A stretch of DNA of 35,457 bases, taken from Actinomycetes bacterium (lineage in GTDB: Bacteria > Actinomycetota > Acidimicrobiia > Acidimicrobiales > JAMCPL01). The stretch lies in assembly GCA_021846515.1 (NCBI GenBank), contig JAJZWU010000022.1, forward strand, positions 1 to 35,457, in the 5' to 3' direction. Position numbers and translations under genes: made by a program. A model generated the notes under the pieces. It did no database searches and was not told the origin of the DNA. It saw only the letters and a list, made by a program, of their open reading frames with translations. Shown here piece after piece: positions 15,240 to 24,028 of the stretch; position 1 is the stretch's first letter, and each line of letters opens with the position of its first letter.

Positions 15240-15656
15240 ATGCCAATGAGAGAGGACTGTGAACATTTCCAGAGCCGAACATACTCCGATGGAGAGGTAG
15301 CCAGGTTTTGCGAGCTGGAGCTGGCTCCGGAGGCGCCCTGGCGCTGTCCTGACGACTGTGGTTCCTATGTCAGGCGTCTGGTGGATCTTACCTTTGAACG
15401 GGGGAGCTTAGCTGCCAGTCAGGTAGAGGAAGAACCGGTTGCCGATCAGGATGAGCTAAAGTTGCTTGAAGAAGCCGAGGATATCCTGGATGAAGCTGCT
15501 CCGGAGATAATTACTGAAGTGGAGGAAGAGCGTGGGGACAGTCCAGATCGTGGATTCCGCTCTCAGTCGATTAGGGGTGTCGAAGGTGGCGTCAGCGGAG
15601 TAAGGGGAAAGGGCATATTTGGATGGCGGCGTGGCAGGGGGCGGCGCGGGAAATAG
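15240..15656 (+). CDS. Small four-cysteine protein downstream of sufB
   Basis: 138 residues, starting 6 nt after the sufB stop and so probably co-transcribed. The first 50 residues carry four cysteines (E-D-C-E-H-F, R-F-C-E-L-E, then R-C-P-D-D-C-G), a spacing suited to binding a metal or Fe-S cluster. A strongly acidic stretch follows (about residues 60-98), and the last 30 residues are very basic (R-R-G-R-G-R-R-G-K). I recognise no named family. Association with sufB suggests a role in Fe-S assembly or delivery, or a substrate of it, as inference only. Start could also be the ATG two codons later. Confidence 0.7.
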   Translation: MPMREDCEHFQSRTYSDGEVARFCELELAPEAPWRCPDDCGSYVRRLVDLTFERGSLAASQVEEEPVADQDELKLLEEAEDILDEAAPEIITEVEEERGDSPDRGFRSQSIRGVEGGVSGVRGKGIFGWRRGRGRRGK

Positions 15657-15757
15657 GCCGGCAGCACAGCGAAGTTGAGCGACCGTGGAATGACCCAGCA
15701 CGGTTCATGGGCCAGTGAAATCACCAAATATCGACACTACGTAGCACAGGGTCATAC

Positions 15758-15763
15758 TATACT
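15758..15763 (+). promoter_or_regulatory. -10 box of aldo/keto reductase operon, leaderless layout
   Basis: TATACT lies 8 nt before the ATG at 15772. A TCGACA at 15731-15736 is the best -35 but the spacer (21 nt) is long. No ribosome binding site is present. Confidence 0.5.
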
Positions 15764-15771
15764 GGGGTTTT

Positions 15772-16770
15772 ATGAGGTATACACATCTGGGCAGCAGCGG
15801 ACTTATGGTTTCTGCACTTGCATACGGTAATTGGCTTACTCATGGGGCACAGATAGATGAGGAGATGGCGATAGCCTGTGTACACAAAGCACTGGATCTT
15901 GGTATCACTACATTCGACACAGCAGATGTCTATGCAGGCACCAGGGCAGAAACTGTACTTGGTAACGCGTTGAAAGGGGTACGGCGGGAATCAATCGTAC
16001 TCTGCTCCAAGGTATACTGGCCCACTGGAAGCGGTCCTAACGACAGGGGACTTTCAGCCAAGCATATCATTGAATCCTGCAATGCATCGCTCAAGAGGCT
16101 CGGTACCGATTACCTTGATCTCTACCAAGCGCATCGATACGATTACGAGACACCACCTGAAGAGGTCATGATGGCTTTTGACCATCTTGTGCGGCAGGGA
16201 AAGGTGATTTATCTGGGTGTATCGGAATGGAAGGCAGGCGAGATCAAGGAGGCGAATAGCATTGCCAGGGAGCTGGGACTGCACAAGATTGTATCCAACC
16301 AGCCTCAGTATTCCATGCTGTGGAGGATTATAGAGAAAGAGGTTATTCCGCTCTGCCTGGATGAAGGTATAGGTCAGATCGTTTGGTCACCGCTTGCACA
16401 GGGGATACTTACAGGAAAATATCGTCCCGGAGAACCACCTCCGGCAGGATCTAGAGCTACCGATAGCGATGGCCAAGCCTTTATAGGCAGGTATTTGAAT
16501 AATGAGGTGCTCGAAGCTGTTTCTCGCTTGGCTCCCATTGCCTCTGATGCCGGAATGACCATGGCTCAGATGGCGTTGGCTTGGGTGTTGTCACGTCCTG
16601 GTATCTCTGCGGCGATCGTGGGGGCTACCCGTCCGGAGCAACTGGAGGAGAACGTCAAGGCGGTAGATAAGTCAATAAATGAGGACACTTCCCGGCGTAT
16701 TGATGATGTGCTCGGAAGTACTGTGGTGCGTGATCCATCTCTTACGCAGAGCCCCCAGACCAGACCATGA
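15772..16770 (+). CDS. Aldo/keto reductase
   Basis: 332 residues, TIM-barrel NADPH-dependent oxidoreductase. The catalytic tetrad is visible: Asp and Tyr in F-D-T-A-D-V-Y, Lys in L-C-S-K-V-Y, His in Y-Q-A-H-R-Y. The C-terminal cofactor site has A-I-V-G-A-T-R-P-E-Q. The pattern W-S-P-L-A-Q-G-I-L-T-G-K-Y places it with the Kv-beta/YajO-type subfamily that reduces various aldehydes and ketones; physiological substrate unknown. It is the first gene of a likely operon with the phosphatase and phoU genes: 10 nt then a 4-nt overlap. Confidence 0.9.
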   Translation: MRYTHLGSSGLMVSALAYGNWLTHGAQIDEEMAIACVHKALDLGITTFDTADVYAGTRAETVLGNALKGVRRESIVLCSKVYWPTGSGPNDRGLSAKHIIESCNASLKRLGTDYLDLYQAHRYDYETPPEEVMMAFDHLVRQGKVIYLGVSEWKAGEIKEANSIARELGLHKIVSNQPQYSMLWRIIEKEVIPLCLDEGIGQIVWSPLAQGILTGKYRPGEPPPAGSRATDSDGQAFIGRYLNNEVLEAVSRLAPIASDAGMTMAQMALAWVLSRPGISAAIVGATRPEQLEENVKAVDKSINEDTSRRIDDVLGSTVVRDPSLTQSPQTRP

Positions 16771-16780
16771 TGTCCAGGCC

Positions 16781-17344
16781 ATGATGGATCCCTTGGGAAT
16801 ACCCGCTAAGCCTACGATACTCATGCTCTGTACCGGTAACGCCGCCAGGTCAGTTATGGCCGAGGTACTCCTCTCTGCTATGAGGCAGGATATTACTGTT
16901 TCGTCTGCAGGGACGCTGGCCGTCGAAGGCCAACCTCTCAGTATGCGTACTAGGCACGCTTTGGAGTACATGGAGATGCCGGTCCCATTTCATCATCGTT
17001 CGCGTGAGCTCACGGCCGATGACGCAGCTGCGGCTGACCTGGTGGTAGCCATGGAAAGAGGGCACGTGCGTTATGTGCGTCGGCATTTTCCTGATGTTGC
17101 ACGGAAAGTTGCTACTCTCGGGTGGCTTGCAGAAGAACTACCCCCTGGTATGGAGCCATTGGGCGACAGGGTCTCCAGCCTACATCTGGACAGTGTGGAT
17201 TTGGATATGCAGCCGGAAGTGGCCGATCCGGCAGATGCCATTATTCCTGATGGCGCAGATCGTCTTGGTAGGGAGATGCAGGTATATGTGGATTGCGCCC
17301 TGGAATTGAGGGACTTGATTCAGAAGCTGGAGAACCGCCTGTGA
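16781..17344 (+). CDS. Low-molecular-weight protein tyrosine phosphatase-like protein
   Basis: 187 residues from ATG 16781 (16784 also possible); an earlier in-frame ATG at 16679 would lie inside the preceding gene and adds non-homologous sequence. It has the P-loop L-C-T-G-N-A-A-R-S with Cys17 and Arg23, matching the C-x5-R site of low-molecular-weight phosphatases and thioredoxin-linked arsenate reductases. Further C-terminal are D-L-V-V-A-M-E and V-A-D-P-A-D, where an Asp would be the general acid. It probably dephosphorylates tyrosine residues or a small phosphoester; arsenate reduction is less likely because the paired C-terminal cysteines are missing. It overlaps phoU by 4 nt. Confidence 0.85.
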   Translation: MMDPLGIPAKPTILMLCTGNAARSVMAEVLLSAMRQDITVSSAGTLAVEGQPLSMRTRHALEYMEMPVPFHHRSRELTADDAAAADLVVAMERGHVRYVRRHFPDVARKVATLGWLAEELPPGMEPLGDRVSSLHLDSVDLDMQPEVADPADAIIPDGADRLGREMQVYVDCALELRDLIQKLENRL

Positions 17345-18069
17345 CCGAGATGGGAGCGCAGTCTTCGGGCTTTAGCCCCGGTGGGGAAGATCCTATCGTG
17401 CAGGTAGAGCCTTTGGGCGCTACGGTAGATATTAGCAATATGCCCATTGAGCGTATCGTAGTTCGTCTATTTGCGTTGGTCGGTGAAGGTTTGGCAGGCG
17501 CAACACACTCGTTGCTCGCGGGGGACAGGGAAGCTGCCAGACATCTTGCAGATCACGATGAAGAGGTGGATGAACTTTACAGGGAGGTAGAGCAACTGGT
17601 CTATAGGCGTCTTGGCATGGACGACTTGCATCAGGAGGATCTACGCTACTTGGTAGCACTGCTGAGGATGCTCCCTGAAATAGAGCGTAGCGGTGATCTT
17701 GCCGAGCACATTGCCCGCCGTGCCATACGGGGACTGGGTTTGGAGCTATCCCATAGAGCCAGGGGACTGGTGGAGAGAATGGGGGAGGTTGCATGCGAGA
17801 TGTGGAGACTGGCTACAGATGCCTTTGCTGACAGGAACCCTCTCGGTGCTGATATGGTGGAAGATCTTGATGACGAAATGGATGAGTTGCACGTAACGCT
17901 TACCGCCGAGATAGCCAGCGGATCCATGCCGTTACCTATTGCGATTGAAGCTGCCCTGGTTGCCAGGTTTTACGAGCGTTTTGGGGATCATGCAGTGAAT
18001 CTGGGTAGGAGAGTAGAGTCAATGTCCCATACAGATACTTATCAGGCTGAGAGCCTTCAGGGCGAATAA
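17341..18069 (+). CDS. phoU: Phosphate transport regulator PhoU
   Basis: 242 residues from GTG 17341, which overlaps the phosphatase stop as GTGA with a GGAG about 10 nt before; starts further upstream lie well inside the phosphatase gene. The helical core has both PhoU repeats, each with the metal-binding E/D-x3-D pattern: H-D-E-E-V-D-E-L-Y, E-R-S-G-D-L-A-E-H-I-A in the first half; D-L-D-D-E-M-D-E-L-H, Y-E-R-F-G-D-H-A-V-N in the second. PhoU restrains phosphate uptake and Pho signalling by contacting the Pst transporter and a sensor kinase. No pst or two-component gene is adjacent; it is coupled to a phosphatase. A 25-residue Gly/Pro-rich N-terminal extension is present. Confidence 0.92.
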   Translation: MTEMGAQSSGFSPGGEDPIVQVEPLGATVDISNMPIERIVVRLFALVGEGLAGATHSLLAGDREAARHLADHDEEVDELYREVEQLVYRRLGMDDLHQEDLRYLVALLRMLPEIERSGDLAEHIARRAIRGLGLELSHRARGLVERMGEVACEMWRLATDAFADRNPLGADMVEDLDDEMDELHVTLTAEIASGSMPLPIAIEAALVARFYERFGDHAVNLGRRVESMSHTDTYQAESLQGE

Positions 18070-18081
18070 TTCTTTACCTAC

Positions 18082-19107
<1,026 letters not shown>

Positions 19108-19177
19108 TTATCTCCTTCCCGGCTGGTTCCGGTGCTCCTGTCTTGCCTATCGACTACTGGATGCCGTGCGCGCGCTG

Positions 19178-19660
19178 TCACCGTTCTTTCTCCAAATCGA
19201 AAGCCTCGTGCAGTATGGCGACTGCCCTCTCCGCTTGGTCACGTTTTATTACACAAGACAGCCGTATTGGTGAGGTGGATATCATCTCGATGTTTATGCC
19301 TTCGTTTGCGAGAACCTCAAACATGGTAGCTGATATTCCGGGGTGGCTTTTCATGCCGGCGCCGATCAATGAGACCTTGGCGATGTTGCTATCCGATTGG
19401 GGGGTGTTTGCCCCAATCTCCCTGGCCAGATCGTTGGTAATTTTCATGCTTGTCTTGAGATCGTCTTCTGGCACGGTGAATGATATGTCAGTGGTGCCGT
19501 GTAGGGAACTGTTCTGTACTATCATGTCGACATTTATCATATGATCGGCGAGTGCTCTAAATAGTTTTGCAGATATTCCAGGCTTGTCAGGCACTCCCGG
19601 TAGGGTCACTTTTGCCTCTGATAGATCATGGGTTACTGCTGTTACCAGTGGTTGTTCCAT
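19178..19660 (-). CDS. Aspartate kinase beta subunit, internal in-frame start
   Basis: An ATG at 19660, in frame with lysC, is preceded by a perfect AGGAGG (19674-19669) with an 8-nt gap. It would give a 160-residue protein starting M-E-Q-P-L-V-T-A-V and holding just the two ACT domains. In Corynebacterium glutamicum the regulatory beta subunit starts at the equivalent place, with a very similar beginning (M-E-E-A-V-L-T-G-V). The Shine-Dalgarno match here is better than that of the full-length start. Confidence 0.75.
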   Translation of the reverse strand: MEQPLVTAVTHDLSEAKVTLPGVPDKPGISAKLFRALADHMINVDMIVQNSSLHGTTDISFTVPEDDLKTSMKITNDLAREIGANTPQSDSNIAKVSLIGAGMKSHPGISATMFEVLANEGINIEMISTSPIRLSCVIKRDQAERAVAILHEAFDLEKER

Positions 19661-20434
19661 TGACGGGTCCTCCTCGTCTATTATAGTGCCTGGTTCCCAG
19701 GTAAAGCTGGAGCGTACCTGCAGCGGTACTCCATGATTCCTGGCGAACTCTACCGACCGTAGGGCGAGAACCCGTCCTCCGGTAGCGGCAATTTCCAGCA
19801 TTTCTTCAAATGATAGGTTTTTCAGCTTGCGGGCATTGGGTGCTATTCTTGGATCTGCACTGAATACCCCCGGTACATCGGTGTATATTTCGCATACATC
19901 CGCTCCAAGAGCAGCAGCCAATGCCACTGCAGTAGTATCAGAACCACCACGCCCCAGTGTTGTTATATCGTGATCCGTAGATACACCCTGAAATCCTGCC
20001 ACAACCGGTACTTGACCTTTTTCTATTGTATCACGTAGGCGGTCGCCCTTTATATCCAGTATCGTTGCTTTGGTATGGGTGGTGTCCGTTATGATGCCTG
20101 CCTGGCTGCCGGTAAACGATACTGCGCCTATGCCCAATTCTGCCAATGCCATGCAGAGTAAAGCCATAGAGACTCTTTCGCCGGAGGTGAGCAGCATGTC
20201 CATCTCTCTCGGAGGTCTTACTGTGCTGACTTCGTTGGCAAGCCGTATCAGGTCATCGGTTGCCTTTCCCATAGCACTGACTACTACCAATACGTCGTTG
20301 CCGGCTCTCCTGGTTCTGGCTATATGGTCGGCAACCGCCTTTATGCGCGTGGAATCTCCAACGGAGGTACCTCCAAATTTCTGTACCACCAGGGGTTTCG
20401 AACCGTTGGGATCATATCGTATGTCGTTTGGCAT
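19178..20434 (-). CDS. lysC: Aspartate kinase, alpha subunit (full length)
   Basis: 418 residues. Opening [11 protein letters not shown] (Lys19 in the ATP/aspartate site), then [11 protein letters not shown] and [13 protein letters not shown] form the kinase domain; two ACT domains follow from about residue 265. It phosphorylates aspartate, the committed step of the aspartate pathway, and the ACT pair is where lysine and threonine act in related enzymes. The layout matches the alpha2-beta2 aspartokinases of Corynebacterium and Bacillus, with a beta subunit encoded in frame. A TATAAT at 20454-20449 lies 14 nt before ATG, so the leader is about 7 nt and has no ribosome binding site. Confidence 0.95.
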   Translation of the reverse strand: MPNDIRYDPNGSKPLVVQKFGGTSVGDSTRIKAVADHIARTRRAGNDVLVVVSAMGKATDDLIRLANEVSTVRPPREMDMLLTSGERVSMALLCMALAELGIGAVSFTGSQAGIITDTTHTKATILDIKGDRLRDTIEKGQVPVVAGFQGVSTDHDITTLGRGGSDTTAVALAAALGADVCEIYTDVPGVFSADPRIAPNARKLKNLSFEEMLEIAATGGRVLALRSVEFARNHGVPLQVRSSFTWEPGTIIDEEDPSMEQPLVTAVTHDLSEAKVTLPGVPDKPGISAKLFRALADHMINVDMIVQNSSLHGTTDISFTVPEDDLKTSMKITNDLAREIGANTPQSDSNIAKVSLIGAGMKSHPGISATMFEVLANEGINIEMISTSPIRLSCVIKRDQAERAVAILHEAFDLEKER

Positions 20435-20479
20435 GATTATCTGCTTTAATTATAGTGTACAGATTAGAGCCCATTTTTC

Positions 20480-20606
20480 AGCCGGGGGTGACCGATGCAA
20501 AGGTGGGGAGCGCACCCATAGGCATGTGGGAAGGCAGTTGTTATTCGGCTCAGCTGGGGGTGATAGGTGCTCCCGGTGGGCATGCGCGAGGATCATAGGA
20601 GGGAAG
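20480..20606. repeat. Diverged tandem duplication of the LCP gene 3' tail
   Basis: On the minus strand the last 57 nt of the LCP gene (about 20606-20550) start CTTCCC and end CACCCCCAGCTGA. A 56-nt stretch just downstream (about 20535-20480) starts CTTCCC and ends CACCCCCGGCTGA, with scattered matches between. It looks like an old tandem duplication of the coding tail left in the lysC upstream region. Confidence 0.45.
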
Positions 20607-22196
20607 AGTGTGAGATGAGACTATCAGTGAGTAATTTGATGATAATCCTGGAACTGAGTTGTAATTATGAGAAGGTCCTGTTCCGGATGGTGTGCCAGGC
20701 GATGGCGCGGCAGGTGCAGATGAGCCTGTAGCAGACGATATACTCGATGACGATGTGGTTCCGGAGGTGGATGGAAGACCTGTAACGCTGAAATCGGAGC
20801 CGGTGACTACAGTAACATCCGAACCGTCGGTGGTCGAACCCTGGCTCATTGCCACCACTCCGGAGAGATGCGACATAACGCTCTGAGCCGCAGTGATTTC
20901 TCCGGGCTTGTAATAGACTACCGTTTCAGAGAAGTTTGCCACAGGGGTGGAGTTACCGGTACCTACGACATTGTAGCCGATGGACTGGAGCTGTGATGAG
21001 GTCTGGGCTGCCTGCCCCGAGGTGCCAGTCCCATTGAGCACGGCCACCGTTACTGATTGAGGTGTTACGTTGGTGCCCGGTGGATCCGATTGTCCCAGAA
21101 AAGCATCTATAGCCTGCTGGTCGGTTGGCTCGTATGGCATGAGTATGTCACCGTAGTTGCCTCCATTGTATATGTAGCCCGGGTAGCCGGAGTAGTAGTG
21201 GTTCAGTGCCGGTAGGGTATTGGTAGGAACGCTGTTGGGATTGATCCCGTGGAAGGTAAGCGCGAGTGAGGCCATCTGGGTAAGCCCAAATCCCTGATCC
21301 ACTGTCAAATCAGGTAAGACTGAGCCTATCAAAGCGTTGTCTCTGGGCAGATTGGCAAGACCTCCTCTGGCTACTGCGGATGCAAGTATCCGTAAGAATT
21401 GGTGGTCCCTGGTGATCCTGCCTATGTCGCCAGTTCCATCGTATTGCCAAGTCCCATTTTGAAGATAGTACATGTGACGGGCTCTCACCAGGGCAAGAGC
21501 CTGGGTTCCGTTCAGGTGATGACATCCGGGGGCTGTAATATTCAGTCCGGAGTAAGCGTCTTTTACCGGGGTAGGGAAGTATACATTTACACCGCCCAGT
21601 ACATTGACCACATTTTGGAAGGTGTCAAAGTTCAGCATGACAAAGTGACTTATCGGAATACCCAGATCAGATTCGATGGTGTTGACCAGCTGGGAGGGAT
21701 TGGAGGTTTGCGACGAATTCGTTGGGTTGAGAGAGTCGTCTACCCTGTTCTCGTTGGTCGTTCCTGGGATGGGGAGAAAGAGATCACGGGGAATGGAGAG
21801 AATAGAGGCGGAACGCTTTGCCGGGTCAAGATGGAGCAGCATGGTCACGTCACTACGGGCGCCTCCCACCTGGCTGCAACTTCCAAATGCCTGACTCTGC
21901 TTTCCGTTCAGGGCGCACCTGGAGTTGTTGCCTATTAGCAGGATGTTTTCCACTCCTCCTGGGGTGGGTTTTGTCAGATGCTTTACCGTAATATGGTGTA
22001 TCTGTGAATTTCTGTATTGCACGTATCCATAGGCAGTTCCTACCAGAATAAGGCAGATTACGACTAACGCGGTAGTCAGTCTTAGCAGCCTCCTTACCAA
22101 GCGTCTTTTCTTGCGGCGCTTGCGCATGATTGCCTGGCGCGAGCCATCACCTTCTGGACGGCCTCCTATATTGGGTGGAATGTAATTTGAAGACAT
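20550..22196 (-). CDS. LytR-CpsA-Psr (LCP) family cell-wall glycopolymer ligase
   Basis: 548 residues: basic N-terminus, one membrane helix (about 38-60), an extracytoplasmic LCP domain (about 83-300) and a C-terminal LytR_C domain (about 390-490) followed by a Ser/Thr/Gly/Pro-rich tail. Key conserved segments: A-R-S-D-V-T-M-L, S-I-P-R-D-L-F, N-F-D-T-F, A-L-A-L-V-R-A-R-H and R-I-T-R-D-H-Q-F-L; their Arg and Asp residues bind the polyprenyl pyrophosphate donor. LCP enzymes attach teichoic-acid-like polymers or arabinogalactan to peptidoglycan. A TAGAAT 8 nt before the ATG, with no ribosome binding site, suggests a leaderless message. It precedes lysC on the same strand and diverges from a membrane protein of unknown function. 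Confidence 0.93.
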   Translation of the reverse strand: MSSNYIPPNIGGRPEGDGSRQAIMRKRRKKRRLVRRLLRLTTALVVICLILVGTAYGYVQYRNSQIHHITVKHLTKPTPGGVENILLIGNNSRCALNGKQSQAFGSCSQVGGARSDVTMLLHLDPAKRSASILSIPRDLFLPIPGTTNENRVDDSLNPTNSSQTSNPSQLVNTIESDLGIPISHFVMLNFDTFQNVVNVLGGVNVYFPTPVKDAYSGLNITAPGCHHLNGTQALALVRARHMYYLQNGTWQYDGTGDIGRITRDHQFLRILASAVARGGLANLPRDNALIGSVLPDLTVDQGFGLTQMASLALTFHGINPNSVPTNTLPALNHYYSGYPGYIYNGGNYGDILMPYEPTDQQAIDAFLGQSDPPGTNVTPQSVTVAVLNGTGTSGQAAQTSSQLQSIGYNVVGTGNSTPVANFSETVVYYKPGEITAAQSVMSHLSGVVAMSQGSTTDGSDVTVVTGSDFSVTGLPSTSGTTSSSSISSATGSSAPAAPSPGTPSGTGPSHNYNSVPGLSSNYSLIVSSHTLPSYDPRACPPGAPITPS

Positions 22197-22204
22197 GATT
22201 TTTT

Positions 22205-22210
22205 ATTCTA
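22205..22210 (-). promoter_or_regulatory. -10 box of LCP gene, leaderless layout
   Basis: TAGAAT (22210-22205 on the minus strand) lies 8 nt before the ATG at 22196. No convincing -35 and no ribosome binding site. Confidence 0.4.
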
Positions 22211-22393
22211 TACCTCTTCAACCTCGCGTTGGTGGCACCGGAGATAATGTATAGTATTGCCGATGATGGTCGCGAGAATAAAGTACAGGTTGGTCGGGCA
22301 GTGCAGATATGGATGCTGGCAGGTCAGGGCAGTATAGGGATGGGAGGCGTATCAAATGAGGGGAGATAAGGTTTTGAACGCGGGGTGTAGCAG

Positions 22394-23794
22394 GTGAGGG
22401 AGGATTGGTCCAGAGAGCTGCGAAGCAGAAGTGTTCATGGTAAAAGGGTTGTACGGTATATTAGAAAGAGAAAGCGTACAATCTTTGTCGGCCTGCTCGT
22501 TTTAATGGCTATTGGCGTGATAGCCGGTGGACTTATCGAGGTTTCCGGTAAGCCGGGTCCATATACCAGCTCAATAGATCTTAGCTATGTAGACAGGATC
22601 AACCCCATTGCCGGCGACTCAAATAATTTGGGTTCACAGATTCTGAACCTTATTTACCATCCACAGGGACTTTCTCGGGTAGCTTTGACCAATCGCATAA
22701 CAAGCATGGTGGATGCAGCACACAGTTACTTGAAGTCGGCATCCGATATAGTTCCCCCTTATCCTTGGGGAGAAAGTAATGAGCCCTGTACCCATTCCCT
22801 CACCGATCGTTATAAGGCGGTATCGCTGTTCACCAAGGGGGTATATGGATTGCTGGGAGGATTGTACGGCAACTCACCGCAGAGTGCTTCGTGGACATTG
22901 GAACAGTTGGGTAGGGCACGTAGTCTGGTTCATTCTTCTGATAGGCTGTGGCGTGATTGTGCATCACAGCTATCCAGGGCGCCGGGCCACCCCAGACTTC
23001 AATCGTCGGTATGGAGTACTCTGCAAGTGGTTACTTTTTTACCGGTCGCTTCGCAGCCAATCACCGGCAGTGGTCATTCAATAACTTCCGGTAATCCATC
23101 GCATCTAGGCATATCTGCTCCTGTCTCCCATCCGCTAACCGGGACCGGGCAGACAGTTTCCGGTAGTGGAACCAACAGCACCGGTACGGCTGCACCCACC
23201 GGTAGTGCTGGGACAACCAGCACTACCGCGACACCCGGCACGATCGGAACCACCGGCACTAAATCCGCCAATGGTAGCGGTACTACACATCCGGCCGGCG
23301 GTATTTACTCCCATGTTTCTGTCCGTAGGTCAGTGCAGGTAATCAGATGGAGCAGTGCAGGACTTAACGCGTTTGTGGCTGCCCTGGCCGCAGATAGTTC
23401 ATTGGCCGCAGATCCATCGCTTGTAATCTCAAATTATTCCATAGACCCGGCTCCCCTTCCTCCATCGTCACCCGGCATGATAGACATTCCCCCTTCTTCA
23501 TCTGTCAACCTGGAGGTAGTGGTAGCGAACAAGGGGAATACTCCCATTCCCGGGGTGAGAGTCGGTGGTAGCATGACATGTATAAGTTGTCATAGCAATA
23601 AGATAATCTCCATGACTGTCGACAGAGCATATTCCCCCGGCAATGTCTACCTGGATCCAAGTGGTTCATCAGGCATTATATTTAATGTGCTACACGTTAG
23701 TTCCTCCGGTACCTACCGGGTGTCGATAGATGCTGTTTCTGCCCTGTCTGCGGTGTCTGCTTCCTTGCAATTTACATTGGTAGTGGGCACTTAG
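22394..23794 (+). CDS. Membrane-anchored protein with Thr/Gly-rich linker, unknown function
   Basis: 466 residues from GTG 22394. A very basic N-terminus (R-K-R-K-R) precedes a single membrane helix at about 29-50, so the rest should face outward. Residues about 60-215 form a mostly helical domain with two cysteines (E-P-C-T-H and R-D-C-A-S). Residues about 218-306 are a Gly/Ser/Thr-rich, proline-dotted linker of the kind that spans a cell wall. The last 130 residues look like a beta-sandwich with V-V-V-A-N-K-G-N-T-P-I-P-G-V, reminiscent of CARDB-like domains, and a C-x2-C pair (C-I-S-C). No named family recognised. It diverges from the LCP ligase, so an envelope role is likely. Confidence 0.75.
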   Translation: MREDWSRELRSRSVHGKRVVRYIRKRKRTIFVGLLVLMAIGVIAGGLIEVSGKPGPYTSSIDLSYVDRINPIAGDSNNLGSQILNLIYHPQGLSRVALTNRITSMVDAAHSYLKSASDIVPPYPWGESNEPCTHSLTDRYKAVSLFTKGVYGLLGGLYGNSPQSASWTLEQLGRARSLVHSSDRLWRDCASQLSRAPGHPRLQSSVWSTLQVVTFLPVASQPITGSGHSITSGNPSHLGISAPVSHPLTGTGQTVSGSGTNSTGTAAPTGSAGTTSTTATPGTIGTTGTKSANGSGTTHPAGGIYSHVSVRRSVQVIRWSSAGLNAFVAALAADSSLAADPSLVISNYSIDPAPLPPSSPGMIDIPPSSSVNLEVVVANKGNTPIPGVRVGGSMTCISCHSNKIISMTVDRAYSPGNVYLDPSGSSGIIFNVLHVSSSGTYRVSIDAVSALSAVSASLQFTLVVGT

Positions 23795-23843
23795 TGGTCT
23801 ATCGGGGCAAGCCGGGAGTGCATCCTATGGAGGAGGGAGGTAT

Positions 23844-23888
23844 ATGTACGTACGTATTATGCGGGTAAACCCGGGCTATCAATATTAG
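23844..23888 (+). CDS. Candidate 14-codon leader peptide upstream of citrate synthase
   Basis: An ATG at 23844 is preceded by GGAGGAGGGAGG (23829-23840), with AGGAGG 7 nt from the ATG, one of the strongest ribosome binding sites in the window. It opens a 14-codon frame (M-Y-V-R-I-M-R-V-N-P-G-Y-Q-Y) ending at TAG 23886. It lies 50 nt after the preceding gene and about 140 nt before gltA. It may be a translated leader or a decayed gene start; no function can be assigned. Confidence 0.35.
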   Translation: MYVRIMRVNPGYQY

Positions 23889-24028
23889 GCCAAAAGGCGT
23901 ATTATTATATATGGAACTATGCTGGAAGAGTTGCTTGACCCGCACAACGATGTGTAGCGTTAATGAAGGCATGGCTACAATGAAACATCATAATATTCAA
24001 TGGCTAAAAAGAAAGGCAGGTGAGTGAG

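Noticed and set aside
16679-16780. N-terminal extension of the phosphatase gene from ATG 16679
   Set aside because: It would overlap the aldo/keto reductase by 92 nt and adds sequence unlike the family; starts at 16781/16784 fit better.
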